Counted from the first letter of the stretch, positions 16,783-27,163 are shown. The stretch: DNA of 64,000 nucleotides from UBA4582 sp047630175 (GCA_047630175.1 JBLHVI010000001.1:132276-196275); one strand, 5' to 3'. Notes: generated by a model not told the origin, from the letters alone. Numbers and translations are program-made.

Positions 16783-18189
16783 ATGTCTATGACGAATTCA
16801 GATATGTCATTCCGTAGGTTTGGAAATCTATCGATCTTGGTCGGTCTTAGAAAAGTGTTGGCCGTTGCAACGTTGCTAGCGATGGCGGCGGTTGTTCAAG
16901 CAGACGTCGGTCCCGCTGAAAAAGATGAATTGAAGTTTGGTTTTATCAAACTGACAGATATGGCTCCCATCGCCATAGCCTATGAAAAGGGCTATTTCGA
17001 AGACGAAGGTTTGTACGTCACCGTGGAGGCTCAGGCTAACTGGAAGGTTCTTTTAGACGGTGTCATCGACGGCAAGTTAGATGGTGCACATATGCTGGCC
17101 GGCCAGCCACTGGCTGCGACCATTGGCTACGGCACCGAAGCACATATCGTCACGCCTTTCAGTATGGATCTCAACGGTAATGGCATTACGGTTTCTAATG
17201 AGGTGTGGGCCCAAATGAAAGCCAATATGCCGATGGAGAATGGCAAGCCACTCCATCCTATCAAGGCTGACTATCTTAAGCCCGTGGTAGAAAAACTGCG
17301 CGGTGAGGGTAAGCCTTTTAAAATGGGTATGGTCTTTCCTGTCTCAACGCACAATTATGAACTGCGTTACTGGCTGGCTGCTGGCAATATTCATCCTGGC
17401 TTTTACGCACCACACAAAGGTGACAACAGCGGTTCTATTAATGCTGAGGCGTTGCTGTCGGTCACCCCGCCGCCACAAATGCCCTCGACTCTTGAGGCCG
17501 GTACCATTCATGGTTACTGCGTAGGCGAACCCTGGAATCAGCAGGCCGTCTTCAAGGGCATTGGTGTACCGGTAATCACCGACTATGAAATCTGGAAGAA
17601 CAATCCGGAGAAAGTCTTTGGCATGAGCAAGGAGTTTACCGAGAAATATCCGAACACCACCGTCAGAATTGTTAAGGCGCTGCTCAGAGCGGCCAAATGG
17701 CTGGACGAAAACGATAATGCGAATCGACCGGCGGCGGTGAAAATTCTGGCCCAGAGCAACTACGTGGGTGCCGACTATGAAGTCATCGCCAACAGCATGA
17801 CGGGCACGTTTGAATATGAGAAAGGCGATAAGCGTGAAGTGCCGGACTTTAACGTTTTCTTTCGGCATTTCGCTACCTATCCCTACTTTTCTGACGCAGT
17901 CTGGTATTTAACGCAGATGCGACGGTGGGGACAAATTTCAGAGCCCAAGTCAGATGAATGGTACTTCGATATTGCCCGCAAAGTGTATCGACCAGACATC
18001 TACGCGCTAGCCGCAAAGGAATTGATAGCAGCAGGCGTGATGGAAAAGATGGATTTCCCACGGTTTGATACTGAGACAGGTTTTCGACCTGTGCAGGATG
18101 AGTTTATCGACAACGTCGCTTACGACGGTAGTCAACCTAATGCTTATCTGCAGAAGTTCGCCATAGGACTGAAAGCCGAAGTGCTCTAA
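16783..18189 (+). CDS. nrtA: Nitrate ABC transporter substrate-binding protein NrtA
   Basis: Periplasmic nitrate/nitrite-binding protein, 468 residues from ATG 16783. This start was chosen because the terminator T-run occupies the bases before it. A signal peptide (VLAVATLLAMAAVVQA) ends near residue 40. Pocket segments shared with NasS include LKFGFIKLTDMAPIAIAYEK, LNGNGITVS and EAGTIHGYCVGEPWN. Family members bind nitrate with high affinity and deliver it to NrtB. It is the first gene of a long unit (nrtA-nrtB-nrtD-nirB-nirD-nasA-cobA) read from a sigma-54 promoter through an antitermination leader. Confidence 0.92.
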   Translation: MSMTNSDMSFRRFGNLSILVGLRKVLAVATLLAMAAVVQADVGPAEKDELKFGFIKLTDMAPIAIAYEKGYFEDEGLYVTVEAQANWKVLLDGVIDGKLDGAHMLAGQPLAATIGYGTEAHIVTPFSMDLNGNGITVSNEVWAQMKANMPMENGKPLHPIKADYLKPVVEKLRGEGKPFKMGMVFPVSTHNYELRYWLAAGNIHPGFYAPHKGDNSGSINAEALLSVTPPPQMPSTLEAGTIHGYCVGEPWNQQAVFKGIGVPVITDYEIWKNNPEKVFGMSKEFTEKYPNTTVRIVKALLRAAKWLDENDNANRPAAVKILAQSNYVGADYEVIANSMTGTFEYEKGDKREVPDFNVFFRHFATYPYFSDAVWYLTQMRRWGQISEPKSDEWYFDIARKVYRPDIYALAAKELIAAGVMEKMDFPRFDTETGFRPVQDEFIDNVAYDGSQPNAYLQKFAIGLKAEVL

Positions 18190-18277
18190 GACTTTTTGAA
18201 CGGAGCACAGCGGGCACTAATCAGCCTAAATCTGGCTGGTAACGACTAAAGAGCAGAGCACTTTGAGGAAACACGTG

Positions 18278-19288
18278 ATGAATGAGGTGACACAGGTTGC
18301 TAGCCGTACTCCGGTGTTCAACTGGCGTGAATGGATATCGCCGCGACAGCTGCGCAAATCCTTGGCGAAAGCGCTCAACCTGTTGCTGCTACCGAGCCTT
18401 GGGATAGGTCTTTTCCTAGCTTTTTGGCAAGTAGGTGCTAACAGTATTGAAACGTCGCTTGGTCAGTTTCCCGGACCAGTGCAGGTCTGGGAGCAATCCA
18501 AGGGGTTGCTGGCAGAGCATCGACAGGAACGAAAGAAAGAAGTGCGCTTCTATCAACGGCAGGTCGATCGTAACGATAAATTGCTGTTAGCTAATCCGGA
18601 CGCCATAACCAAAATAAGGGCTTACACGGGCAAAGCGACCATTCTGGATCAAATTGTGACAAGCCTTTATACGGTGGGTTTTGGCTTTTTGATTGCGTCA
18701 ATTATCGCCATTCCCCTAGGCATTGCCTGCGGTCTCAGTGAGAAGGTGTACCAGAGTGTCAATCCCATCATTCAGACTTTTAAACCTGTGTCGCCATTGG
18801 CATGGTTACCCCTGGTGACCATGGTGGTATCGGCGTCTTATGTCAGTGACGATCCCATGTTTGAGAAGGCTTTTTTAACGTCTGCCGTCACTGTTGCGCT
18901 GTGCTGTCTGTGGCCAACGGTTGTTAATACTATTGTTGGCGTCGCCAGCATTGACCGCGACCTGATTAATGTCAGTCGCGTGCTGCGCCTGTCGCCCCTC
19001 GTCTACATCCGAAAAATCGTTATCCCATCCGCTTTGCCGTTGATCTTCACAGGACTGCGTTTGTCACTGGCTACCGGCTGGATGGTGCTGATTGCCGCCG
19101 AGATGCTGGCCCAAAATCCAGGCCTTGGAAAGTTTATCTGGGATGAGTTTCAGAACGGCTCTTCAGACTCGCTGGGTCGCATCATGGTGGCGGTGGTAAT
19201 TATCGGCGTTATTGGATTCTTTCTCGATCGCGTAATGCTGATGGTGCAGCGCCGAGTTTCCTGGGATAAGCAGGCGATTCTGCGCTAA
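18278..19288 (+). CDS. nrtB: Nitrate ABC transporter permease NrtB
   Basis: Inner-membrane permease of the nitrate/taurine importer class (BPD_transp_1), 336 residues. The first helix is near residues 38-58 (LLLPSLGIGLFLAFWQVGA). A roughly 80-residue charged periplasmic loop follows, then about five more helices. The coupling (EAA-like) loop reads AAEMLAQNPGLGKFIWD near the C-terminus. The start was set at ATG 18278, with GAGGAA seven bases upstream; a TTG at 18263 is in frame but overlaps that binding site. It pairs with NrtA and NrtD. No NrtC fusion ATPase is present. Confidence 0.92.
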   Translation: MNEVTQVASRTPVFNWREWISPRQLRKSLAKALNLLLLPSLGIGLFLAFWQVGANSIETSLGQFPGPVQVWEQSKGLLAEHRQERKKEVRFYQRQVDRNDKLLLANPDAITKIRAYTGKATILDQIVTSLYTVGFGFLIASIIAIPLGIACGLSEKVYQSVNPIIQTFKPVSPLAWLPLVTMVVSASYVSDDPMFEKAFLTSAVTVALCCLWPTVVNTIVGVASIDRDLINVSRVLRLSPLVYIRKIVIPSALPLIFTGLRLSLATGWMVLIAAEMLAQNPGLGKFIWDEFQNGSSDSLGRIMVAVVIIGVIGFFLDRVMLMVQRRVSWDKQAILR

Positions 19289-19321
19289 AGACACGGCTGA
19301 AGTTTTACATTGGAGTGAATG

Positions 19322-20170
19322 ATGAAAAATTCTTACCTTGAGCTCAGTCAAATCGGTATCGATTTCCCGACGGCTGATGGCCCTTTTCGGGCGTTGCAGA
19401 ATGTTAGTTTGGGTATTGAGAAAGGTGAGTTCATCTCGCTTATCGGTCATTCAGGGTGTGGTAAGTCGACGGTACTCAATATCGTTGCCGGTCTGCTCCC
19501 GGCCACCACGGGCGGCGTGATTCTACAAGGACGGGAAGTCACAGATCCGGGGCCTGATCGCGCTGTGGTGTTCCAGAATCATGCACTTTTGCCTTGGATG
19601 TCGGTCTACCAAAACATTGAGCTGGCGGTGAAGTGCGTGTTCAAGCGGAGCAAGAGCAAGGTCGAAGTGCGTCAATGGGTCGAACACAATCTTGCGCTGG
19701 TGCAGATGGATCATGCGCGACACAAGTTACCGGGTGAGCTGTCCGGTGGCATGAAGCAACGAGTCGGTATCGCACGTTGTTTGGCTATGCAGCCAAAAGT
19801 GCTGTTGATGGATGAGCCCTTTGGCGCTCTGGACGCGTTGACTCGGGCGCACTTACAGGACGCCTTGATGGAGATTCAGCAAAAGCTCAACAACACCGTC
19901 ATCATGATTACCCACGATGTGGATGAAGCCGTTTTGTTGTCTGATCGCATTGTGATGATGACCAATGGCCCAGAGGCAACTATTGGTGAGGTACTTAAAA
20001 TTGACTTGCCTCGACCCAGAGAGCGAGTAGCGCTAGCGGATGACCCTGCATTCAACCGATATCGTCAGCAAGTGTTGCGCTTTCTCTACGAAAAACAAGG
20101 TAATCCAGTGAAATTGCGTGAGCAGGCAGCTACGAAAATGCTTCCTGCGATAAAAATTAAAGCCGCATGA
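19322..20170 (+). CDS. nrtD: Nitrate ABC transporter ATP-binding protein NrtD
   Basis: Cytoplasmic ATPase of the nitrate importer, 282 residues. It has Walker A GHSGCGKST near residues 41-49, signature LSGGMKQRVGIAR near 140, Walker B VLLMDEPFGALDALTR near 160, and the H-loop in MITHDVDEA. Two adjacent ATGs occur at 19319 and 19322; the second has the better spacing from TGGAG. It lies 33 bases after nrtB and 36 bases before nirB. Confidence 0.92.
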   Translation: MKNSYLELSQIGIDFPTADGPFRALQNVSLGIEKGEFISLIGHSGCGKSTVLNIVAGLLPATTGGVILQGREVTDPGPDRAVVFQNHALLPWMSVYQNIELAVKCVFKRSKSKVEVRQWVEHNLALVQMDHARHKLPGELSGGMKQRVGIARCLAMQPKVLLMDEPFGALDALTRAHLQDALMEIQQKLNNTVIMITHDVDEAVLLSDRIVMMTNGPEATIGEVLKIDLPRPRERVALADDPAFNRYRQQVLRFLYEKQGNPVKLREQAATKMLPAIKIKAA

Positions 20171-20206
20171 TTTGATCAGCCGGCGGACCATAAGAGGATC
20201 TTTGCA

Positions 20207-22750
20207 ATGTTAAAAGTGGTAGTTGTTGGTAACGGGATGGTCGGGCATCACTATGTCGACAAACTGGTGAGCTCGCAGACTCAGGCAGAAATTACAGTTA
20301 TCGGTGGAGAAACTCGGCCGGCCTATGATCGCGTTCACCTGTCAGAGTACTTTTCGGGTCGCACGGCGCAAGACTTGGCCCTGACGACGGTCGAGAAGTA
20401 CGAGGAGATGGGCGTGACTGCCCACTTCGGTGATCCTGTCAGAAGTATTGATCGGGCTGCAAAGACTGTGCAGACGTCTAGCGGCGAGGTACATGCTTAC
20501 GACAAGCTGGTACTGGCGACAGGCTCTTATCCGTTTGTACCGCCCATACCCGGTTCAGAGCTTGATGCCTGTATGGTCTATCGCACGTTGGATGATCTGG
20601 GCAATATCGAACGACAATCCAAGGGCGCGAAAGTGGGTGTTGTGGTGGGCGGCGGTCTGTTGGGTCTGGAGGCCGCTAATGCGGTGATGAACTTGGGTAT
20701 GGAGACTCATGTCGTTGAGTTCGCGCCAGGCTTAATGGGCGTGCAACTAGATATCGGCGGCAGTGCGATGTTGCGGCGCAAGATTGAGGCGCTAGGGGTC
20801 ATAGTTCACACCAGTAAGGCTACCCAGCTTATCGAAGAGACGTGTAGCGAGGAAGCAACAAAAGACGAATTGCCGAGACTGTTGATGAAATTCGCCGACG
20901 GTTCTACCCTAGCAACAGACGTGATTGTATTCTCCGCGGGTATCCGTCCCTATGACCAGCTGGGTAAGGCTGCTGAGTTGACTGTAGGTGAGCGCGGGGG
21001 TATTGAAACTAATGAATACTGTCAGACCAGCGACCCGGATATTTATGCTATCGGCGAATGCGCGCTTTATGCAGGCAGGATCTACGGCCTAGTGGCCCCC
21101 GGCTATAGGATGGCGGAAGTAGCAGTGAGCCAATTGGGCGACGCGGCATCAACTTTTCAAGGTGCAGATATGAGCACCAAGCTGAAATTGCTGGGTGTTG
21201 ATGTTGGCTCCATTGGTGATGCTCATGCCCTGCAAGCCGGTGCTATCGCCTATACCTTTAGTGATGAGCGCATCGATGTCTATAAACGCATTATCGTTAG
21301 TGAGGATGGCAAGCAGTTGTTGGGCGCCGTGCTGGTGGGTGATTGCTCCGCCTATGACACCCTGCTGCAGTATTTTCTCAACGGCATAGTCCTGCCAGCC
21401 GATCCCGAAGTCCTGATCCTACCCTACAATGCCGGAGAAGCACCTACCTTAGGGTCGGGTGCTTTGCCAAGTTCAGCGACGATCTGTTCCTGCCACAATG
21501 TCAGTAAGGGTGAAATTGTCAGCATCATCGATGCCGGTTTTTATTCGCTCGGCGATGTTAAATCACAGACGGCGGCCAGTACGGGTTGCGGTGGCTGTTC
21601 TGCATTGCTTAAGTCGCTGGTAGACGACGAACTGGCGGCGCGAGGCTTAGAGGTGAATACTGCCATCTGTGAGCACTTCAATCATACCCGTCAAGAATTA
21701 TTTCATATCGTCAAAATCGAGGCTATCACCAGCTTTAACGCACTGATAGCTGGCCATGGTACGGGTCGTGGTTGCGATATCTGCAAGCCGACGGTGGGTT
21801 CTATTCTCGCTTCCCTGTGGAACGAGCATGTTCTGGGTGACCAGAATGTCGGCTTGCAAGACACCAACGATACCTTCTTGGCGAATATGCAGAAGAACGG
21901 TACCTATTCCGTGGTGCCGCGTATTGCTGGTGGCGAGATCACACCTGACAGATTGATCGCATTGGGACAGGTGGCGAAAAAGTACAACCTTTACACCAAA
22001 ATCACCGGCGGCCAGCGCATTGACCTATTTGGTGCCAGAGTTCAGCAGTTACCGGACATCTGGCAGGAATTAGTGGACGCTGGTTTTGAGACGGGTCACG
22101 CCTATGGCAAGGCATTGCGAACAGTGAAGTCTTGCGTTGGAAGTACGTGGTGTCGTTATGGCGTGCAAGACAGCGTCGGCATGGCACTGTATGTCGAGAA
22201 TCGCTACAAAGGTTTGCGTTCTCCCCACAAGCTTAAGGGTGGTGTGTCAGGTTGTGCACGTGAATGCGCCGAAGCTCAGTCCAAAGATTTCGGCATCATC
22301 GCTACCGAGAAAGGCTGGAATCTATATGTGGGAGGTAATGGTGGTATGAAACCGCGGCACGCAGACCTGTTTGCCACAGATCTTGATGACGAAACATTAA
22401 TCCGCTACATAGATCGCTTTTTGATGTTTTACGTGCAGACCGCAGACCGACTGCAGCGTACCTCTGTCTGGCTGAGCAATCTGGATGGAGGGCTGGCCTA
22501 CTTGCAGCAGGTCGTGATCGAGGATTCGCTAGGAATAGGCGCTGAACTTGAGAAGCAGATGAGTCATATCGTTGGTACTTATCAATGCGAGTGGAAGTCC
22601 ACCATTGAAGACCCGGAGAAACTTAAGCGCTTTCGTCAGTTTGTGAATTCAGATGATGAAGACGAACAGATCGTCTTCGTCCAAGAACGAGGTCAGCCTC
22701 GCCCAGCGACCGAAGCTGAGAAGATTCAATTGCAGAAAATCAGCGCCTAA
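20207..22750 (+). CDS. nirB: Assimilatory nitrite reductase [NAD(P)H] large subunit
   Basis: Cytoplasmic siroheme enzyme that reduces nitrite to ammonia with NAD(P)H. Its 847 residues are full length. Residues 1-300 form the FAD/NAD(P)-binding module (VVGNGMVGHHY, VVGGGLLGLEAAN). Residues about 425-475 hold the BFD-type [2Fe-2S] domain (CSCHNVSKGE and STGCGGCSALL), then a NIR/SIR ferredoxin-like half. The siroheme/[4Fe-4S] ligands are in SCVGSTWCRYG and GCARECAEAQ. It is followed after ten bases by nirD. Expression would follow the nitrate leader. Confidence 0.96.
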   Translation: MLKVVVVGNGMVGHHYVDKLVSSQTQAEITVIGGETRPAYDRVHLSEYFSGRTAQDLALTTVEKYEEMGVTAHFGDPVRSIDRAAKTVQTSSGEVHAYDKLVLATGSYPFVPPIPGSELDACMVYRTLDDLGNIERQSKGAKVGVVVGGGLLGLEAANAVMNLGMETHVVEFAPGLMGVQLDIGGSAMLRRKIEALGVIVHTSKATQLIEETCSEEATKDELPRLLMKFADGSTLATDVIVFSAGIRPYDQLGKAAELTVGERGGIETNEYCQTSDPDIYAIGECALYAGRIYGLVAPGYRMAEVAVSQLGDAASTFQGADMSTKLKLLGVDVGSIGDAHALQAGAIAYTFSDERIDVYKRIIVSEDGKQLLGAVLVGDCSAYDTLLQYFLNGIVLPADPEVLILPYNAGEAPTLGSGALPSSATICSCHNVSKGEIVSIIDAGFYSLGDVKSQTAASTGCGGCSALLKSLVDDELAARGLEVNTAICEHFNHTRQELFHIVKIEAITSFNALIAGHGTGRGCDICKPTVGSILASLWNEHVLGDQNVGLQDTNDTFLANMQKNGTYSVVPRIAGGEITPDRLIALGQVAKKYNLYTKITGGQRIDLFGARVQQLPDIWQELVDAGFETGHAYGKALRTVKSCVGSTWCRYGVQDSVGMALYVENRYKGLRSPHKLKGGVSGCARECAEAQSKDFGIIATEKGWNLYVGGNGGMKPRHADLFATDLDDETLIRYIDRFLMFYVQTADRLQRTSVWLSNLDGGLAYLQQVVIEDSLGIGAELEKQMSHIVGTYQCEWKSTIEDPEKLKRFRQFVNSDDEDEQIVFVQERGQPRPATEAEKIQLQKISA

Positions 22751-22760
22751 GGAGTCAGGT

Positions 22761-23162
22761 ATGAGTGCCGCGATAGAAGAGCAGAGTTCCCAGCCTATAA
22801 ATCTGTGTCGCAAGTCGGACCTAATTCCCTATTCCGGTATCTGTGCCCAATTTGAAGGTCAACAGATTGCGGTGTTCTATTTGCCAGATGAGACGCCGCA
22901 AATTCACGCTCTGGGTAACTGGGACCCCATCGGTAAAGCCAATGTGCTATCCCGAGGAATGTTAGGTGATATTAACGGTCGCCTAGTGGTGGCCTCACCT
23001 CTCTATAAGCAGCATTTTGATCTGCTGACGGGTGAATGCCTGGAAGACCAGGAAATAGCTGTGCCCGTATTCACGGTGGAGTTGTTGGCCGACTATGTCT
23101 TGCTAGACTTGGCCGTTGGGCAGGTTTGCAACGAGCCAGTTAGTGATCATGCTAGCGAGTAG
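22761..23162 (+). CDS. nirD: Nitrite reductase small subunit
   Basis: Rieske-like small subunit of the NADH nitrite reductase, 133 residues. ATG 22761 is preceded by GGAG. As in other NirD proteins, it keeps the Rieske fold (GICAQFEGQQIAVFYLPDE, LYKQHFDLLTGECLED) but lacks the Cys/His pairs that bind a cluster. Its 3' end overlaps the nasA start by 14 bases. Confidence 0.93.
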   Translation: MSAAIEEQSSQPINLCRKSDLIPYSGICAQFEGQQIAVFYLPDETPQIHALGNWDPIGKANVLSRGMLGDINGRLVVASPLYKQHFDLLTGECLEDQEIAVPVFTVELLADYVLLDLAVGQVCNEPVSDHASE

Positions 23163-25845
23163 TATCGTCAAAACCACTTGCCCGTATTGTGGGGTTGGTT
23201 GTGGCGTTGATGCAAGGCTGGGTGCAGAGCGACTGATAGCTGTGAGTGGTGACGAGCAGCATCCGGCAAATTTTGGCAGTTTATGTGTGAAAGGCTCAGC
23301 GTTGGCGGAAACCATGGGTCGGACAGGACGCTTGTTGGCGCCGCGCATCAATAATCAAACGGTTGATTGGCCGACTGCTATTGATGCGGTTGCCAGTCGA
23401 CTCAGTGTGATTCGTGAAGCCTATGGGCCAAATGCCATTGCTTTTTACTTGTCCGGTCAGCTTCTGACAGAAGATTATTATGTTGCTAACAAATTAGCGA
23501 AGGGCTTTGTCGGTACCGGTCATGTCGATACCAACTCGCGATTGTGCATGTCATCCGCCGTCGCTGGTTATAAGCGGGCGTTCGGCAGTGATGCTGTGCC
23601 GTGCAGCTATGAAGACCTAGAAACCTGTGATCTGCTGGTGATGACAGGCTCAAACGCCGCATGGACTCATCCCATTTTGTATCGGCGGATAGAGGTTGCC
23701 AAGCAGCGCAATCCAGCCATGCGTGTGGTGGTCATAGACCCACGCAAAACCGCCACATGTCAGATTGCTGACATGCATTTAGCTATCAAACCTGGCGCAG
23801 ACAACGGGCTTTTCATCGGACTTTTGGCTTACTTGGTAGCCAACAACCGCGTGGACGAGGAATACGTGGCAGCGCATACAGAGGGCTTCGAGGCAGTGGC
23901 TGATCATGCCAAGGTCTTTACCATTGAGGCTGTAGCGCAACAAGTCGGGTTAGATCAAGCGTCACTGGCCACTTTCTATGAATGGTTCTCGAACACACCC
24001 AAAACGGTGACTTTCTATTCCCAGGGTATCAATCAGTCTGCCACTGGCACCGATAAATGCAACGCGATTATTAACTGTCACCTAGCCACTGGCCGTATCG
24101 GTTTACCGGGTGCGGGACCCTTCTCCATCACGGGTCAGCCGAATGCCATGGGTGGTCGTGAAGTGGGGGGGCTGTCGAATGTGCTGGCAGCCCATATGGA
24201 CTACTCAAACGAGAATATTCAGCGTGTCGGTGAATTCTGGGGTGCCGACAATGTCAGTCGTGCGCCGGGCTTGAAGGCCGTCGATCTGTTTGACGCTGTG
24301 GCTAGTGGCGAGATCAAGGCGATCTGGATTATTGGCACTAATCCGGTGGTAAGTATGCCGAATGCTGACGCCGTGATTGCCGCGCTAACGAAATGTGAGA
24401 CGGTCATTGTCTCCGACTGTGTAGCGCAAACAGACACGACCCGGCTGGCAGATATCCTGTTACCCGCTTGTGGTTGGGGTGAAAAGTCAGGCACCGTGAC
24501 TAACTCTGAGCGACGTATTTCCCGCCAAAGAAATCTATTACCCTCCCAAGGGGAGGCTCAACCCGATTGGTGGATCCTCACTCAGGTGGCCAGCGCCATG
24601 GGCTATGGCGATGCCTTTAATTATGTATCGCCCAGAGATATATTTGTTGAACATGCCGCCTTGAGTGGTTACGAAAACAATGGCCAGCGTCTTTTTAATA
24701 TCAGCGCCTTGAGTCAATTGTCGGAACGAGAGTACGATCAGCTGCAGCCATTACAATGGCCGGTAACAGCCATAGCACCCGCAGGTACCGCACGACTGTT
24801 TGAGGATGGACTTTTTTGCACCACGACAGGCCGCGCACAGTTTATTGATACCCGGCCGGTGATGACGCTCAGATCGCTGTGTGCGGACTATCCTCTAGCG
24901 TTAAACACCGGTCGCATTCGCGATCAATGGCACACCATGACTCGCACCGGTAATACCCATCGGTTGCTTGAACATACTAGTCAGCCCTTTGTCGCCATCA
25001 ACCCTGCAACGGCAAACGACTTGGGAATGCAGCCAGGTGACCTCGCCCGTATCAATACCGCGCAAGGTAGTATGCAGGCGATTGCCATGATCGATGTTGG
25101 CATGCAACCCACTGACATCTTCGTACCCATTCACTGGAATGATCAATTTGCCAGTCGCGCCCGGGTCGGCGCGCTGGTGGCGGCTATTACTGATCCGGTT
25201 TCTGGCCAACCGGAGTTCAAGTTCACGCCTGCAAATTTAGTTAAAATTGAGGTGCAGTGCTGGGCCATTATCGCCAGTCGTACGCGTCTGGATTGCGGTG
25301 ACTTTCTACACTGGAGTCTCGTGCCCCTAAATAATGAACGAGGCTATCTCTATCAAGTGGCACTCGACGACGCGTTTATCTGGGGTGAATTTATCGTCAA
25401 CAAACGCCTGCGAGAGTCTGGGCCAGCTTTGGCGTGTGCACAGTATTCCTATGCCGCCCAGCAGGATGAGCGGATTATGTGCCATACAGACCAACGGCTG
25501 GAGCTGGTGATTTTTAGCCATCAGGATAAATCGCGACTGCCTGACCTCGCCTGGCTGCAGACCATGTTTGATGAAACTGTTGAAGCTAACTATTGGCGCT
25601 TACTGACCGCTCGCGATGTGCTTCGTCAAGCTAAGGGGCGCTTGGTTTGCGTCTGTCTGAGAGTTGGAGAGAAGCAAATCATTGATGCAATCGATGTCGG
25701 CGCCGACACGATTGATGAACTAGGCGAGCGCTTAAAATGCGGCACTAACTGCGGTTCCTGCTTGCCTGACCTCAGTATGCTCTTAGATGAGCGCCGCCAG
25801 CTGCGTAGTAGACGAATCAAGACCCCTAATGTAACGGCCGTCTGA
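23149..25845 (+). CDS. nasA: Assimilatory nitrate reductase catalytic subunit
   Basis: Cytoplasmic molybdopterin enzyme that reduces nitrate to nitrite, 898 residues. The N-terminal [4Fe-4S] site is CPYCGVGCGVDARLG with the fourth Cys in GSLCVKGSAL. The Mo-ligand region is TNSRLCMSSAV near residue 133. A molybdopterin-binding C-terminal domain (LNTGRIRDQWHTMTRTG) follows. The last 60 residues form a BFD-type [2Fe-2S] domain (VCVCLRVGE, CGTNCGSCLPDL), as in Klebsiella-type NasA. The start was set at ATG 23149, where the Cys motif begins ten residues in; in-frame ATG 23116 and GTG 23143 exist. No separate NasC/NasB-type reductase gene is seen, so the electron donor must be encoded elsewhere or be a ferredoxin/flavodoxin. 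Confidence 0.95.
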   Translation: MLASSIVKTTCPYCGVGCGVDARLGAERLIAVSGDEQHPANFGSLCVKGSALAETMGRTGRLLAPRINNQTVDWPTAIDAVASRLSVIREAYGPNAIAFYLSGQLLTEDYYVANKLAKGFVGTGHVDTNSRLCMSSAVAGYKRAFGSDAVPCSYEDLETCDLLVMTGSNAAWTHPILYRRIEVAKQRNPAMRVVVIDPRKTATCQIADMHLAIKPGADNGLFIGLLAYLVANNRVDEEYVAAHTEGFEAVADHAKVFTIEAVAQQVGLDQASLATFYEWFSNTPKTVTFYSQGINQSATGTDKCNAIINCHLATGRIGLPGAGPFSITGQPNAMGGREVGGLSNVLAAHMDYSNENIQRVGEFWGADNVSRAPGLKAVDLFDAVASGEIKAIWIIGTNPVVSMPNADAVIAALTKCETVIVSDCVAQTDTTRLADILLPACGWGEKSGTVTNSERRISRQRNLLPSQGEAQPDWWILTQVASAMGYGDAFNYVSPRDIFVEHAALSGYENNGQRLFNISALSQLSEREYDQLQPLQWPVTAIAPAGTARLFEDGLFCTTTGRAQFIDTRPVMTLRSLCADYPLALNTGRIRDQWHTMTRTGNTHRLLEHTSQPFVAINPATANDLGMQPGDLARINTAQGSMQAIAMIDVGMQPTDIFVPIHWNDQFASRARVGALVAAITDPVSGQPEFKFTPANLVKIEVQCWAIIASRTRLDCGDFLHWSLVPLNNERGYLYQVALDDAFIWGEFIVNKRLRESGPALACAQYSYAAQQDERIMCHTDQRLELVIFSHQDKSRLPDLAWLQTMFDETVEANYWRLLTARDVLRQAKGRLVCVCLRVGEKQIIDAIDVGADTIDELGERLKCGTNCGSCLPDLSMLLDERRQLRSRRIKTPNVTAV

Positions 25846-25865
25846 AGCGCGCCAGGGAAAATATA

Positions 25866-26675
25866 ATGAACAACAAAGTAGTCTCTCTAATCAGAAGCCC
25901 GGTACCCATGGGTCGGGTAGACTTGGTGGGCGCGGGCCCTTTTGATCCCGAGTTAATCACAGTCAAGGCGATGCGCCTGTTGCAGCGGGCCGATGCTGTT
26001 GTCTACGACCGTCTCGCAAATCCGGTATTGCTGGACTATGCCCCAAAGGAATGCGAGCTGATCTATGTGGGCAAGCGTAAAGACCAGCACAGTCTACCTC
26101 AGGATGAGATTAATGCTCTACTGGTGGATCTGGCGGTGGCGGGCAAGCAAGTCGTGCGCCTCAAAGGCGGCGATCCTTTTATCTTCGGTCGTGGCGGTGA
26201 AGAGTTAGCGGCACTGGCAGAGCATGGCGTGCCCGCTTCCGTTATCCCGGGCATCACTGCAGCCGCTGGTTGCGCGGCCGCCATGCAGATCTCCTTGACC
26301 CATCGAGACCATGCCCATGCGGTAACCTTTATCACTGGTCATCGGCAGGCGGGTAAACTTGAGGTAAACTGGGACTTGGCGCTGCAAAAAAATACCACTG
26401 TGGTGTTTTATATGGGGCTGTCGAGCCTGCCGGAGATTGCTGCGCAGCTACTGCAGCGCGGCTGTCGGCCAGATATGCCCTTTGCCGTTATTTCTCAGGG
26501 AACGTCAAGGCAACAGCGGGCAATTGTTGGCACCCTCAGTGATATCAATGCACGCCTGCTGAGTCAGCCCCTACCTTCGCCCGCCTTGCTGATTATGGGC
26601 GAAGTGGTCGCCGCGCGCACGATCAAGGAGCTTGGAGCATTCAGCCCGCCCAGTGACGCCGCCAAACTTTCGTAA
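25866..26675 (+). CDS. cobA: Uroporphyrinogen-III C-methyltransferase
   Basis: SAM-dependent enzyme that makes precorrin-2, the siroheme precursor needed by NirB, 269 residues. The family motifs are VDLVGAGPFDPELITVKA, VVYDRL, RLKGGDPFIFGRGGEE and GITAAAGCAA. It is a stand-alone SUMT, without the CysG dehydrogenase/ferrochelatase domain. It is the last gene of the nitrate unit, 20 bases after nasA, and the association with nir/nas genes is common. Confidence 0.94.
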   Translation: MNNKVVSLIRSPVPMGRVDLVGAGPFDPELITVKAMRLLQRADAVVYDRLANPVLLDYAPKECELIYVGKRKDQHSLPQDEINALLVDLAVAGKQVVRLKGGDPFIFGRGGEELAALAEHGVPASVIPGITAAAGCAAAMQISLTHRDHAHAVTFITGHRQAGKLEVNWDLALQKNTTVVFYMGLSSLPEIAAQLLQRGCRPDMPFAVISQGTSRQQRAIVGTLSDINARLLSQPLPSPALLIMGEVVAARTIKELGAFSPPSDAAKLS

Positions 26676-27163
26676 AGTCTGTTCCGTCTCTAGTTTGCGA
26701 CTGTCCTATTTCGAGCTATTCACGCTAGTACACGAATTTCGCTGCGCTAACACTACCAATGAGTGATGACGTATTTCGCACGGTACCGTCAGGCCTTGGT
26801 GAAAAGGTCGGCATCGCCATACTACCGATGGGCGTGCAAGTTCTTTGGCCCGCAAAAGCGTTGTTAGATATGACAAGCAAGCGTATTGCTGTAGCTATTT
26901 TCCATAAATAAATTGCATTCCTTTTGTTAACCAGCCAAAGGAAGATTAATAGTACTGGCAGGTTCGCTGAAAGAATTGCCTGCATTGCAGCCGCAATCGA
27001 ATATATTTAGGTATGAGGAATCTGGCTGCAGGCAGGCTTGCATGCTAAGGACTTGAGCGGGTTTTCCAAATAAGGAGGGAAATTCATATCTCGTGTTAAT
27101 TTGTGCTTGATGCTAACGCACCCGCATCCTAACGGCAGCACGCTAGCATCTCGTACATATTAT
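26676..27163. other. Intergenic region after nitrate operon
   Basis: No recognised gene. A 50-codon open frame on the plus strand at 26759-26911 (MSDDVFRTVPSGLGEKVG...) has no binding site, and an 86-codon frame runs opposite to it; neither resembles a family I know. No clear terminator follows cobA. AAGGAGGG at 27073 is not followed by a start codon at useful distance. Confidence 0.4.

Noticed and set aside
26725..26985. An 86-codon minus-strand frame with a hydrophobic start
   Set aside because: No binding site, no recognised family, and it overlaps a competing plus-strand frame. Kept only as an intergenic note.
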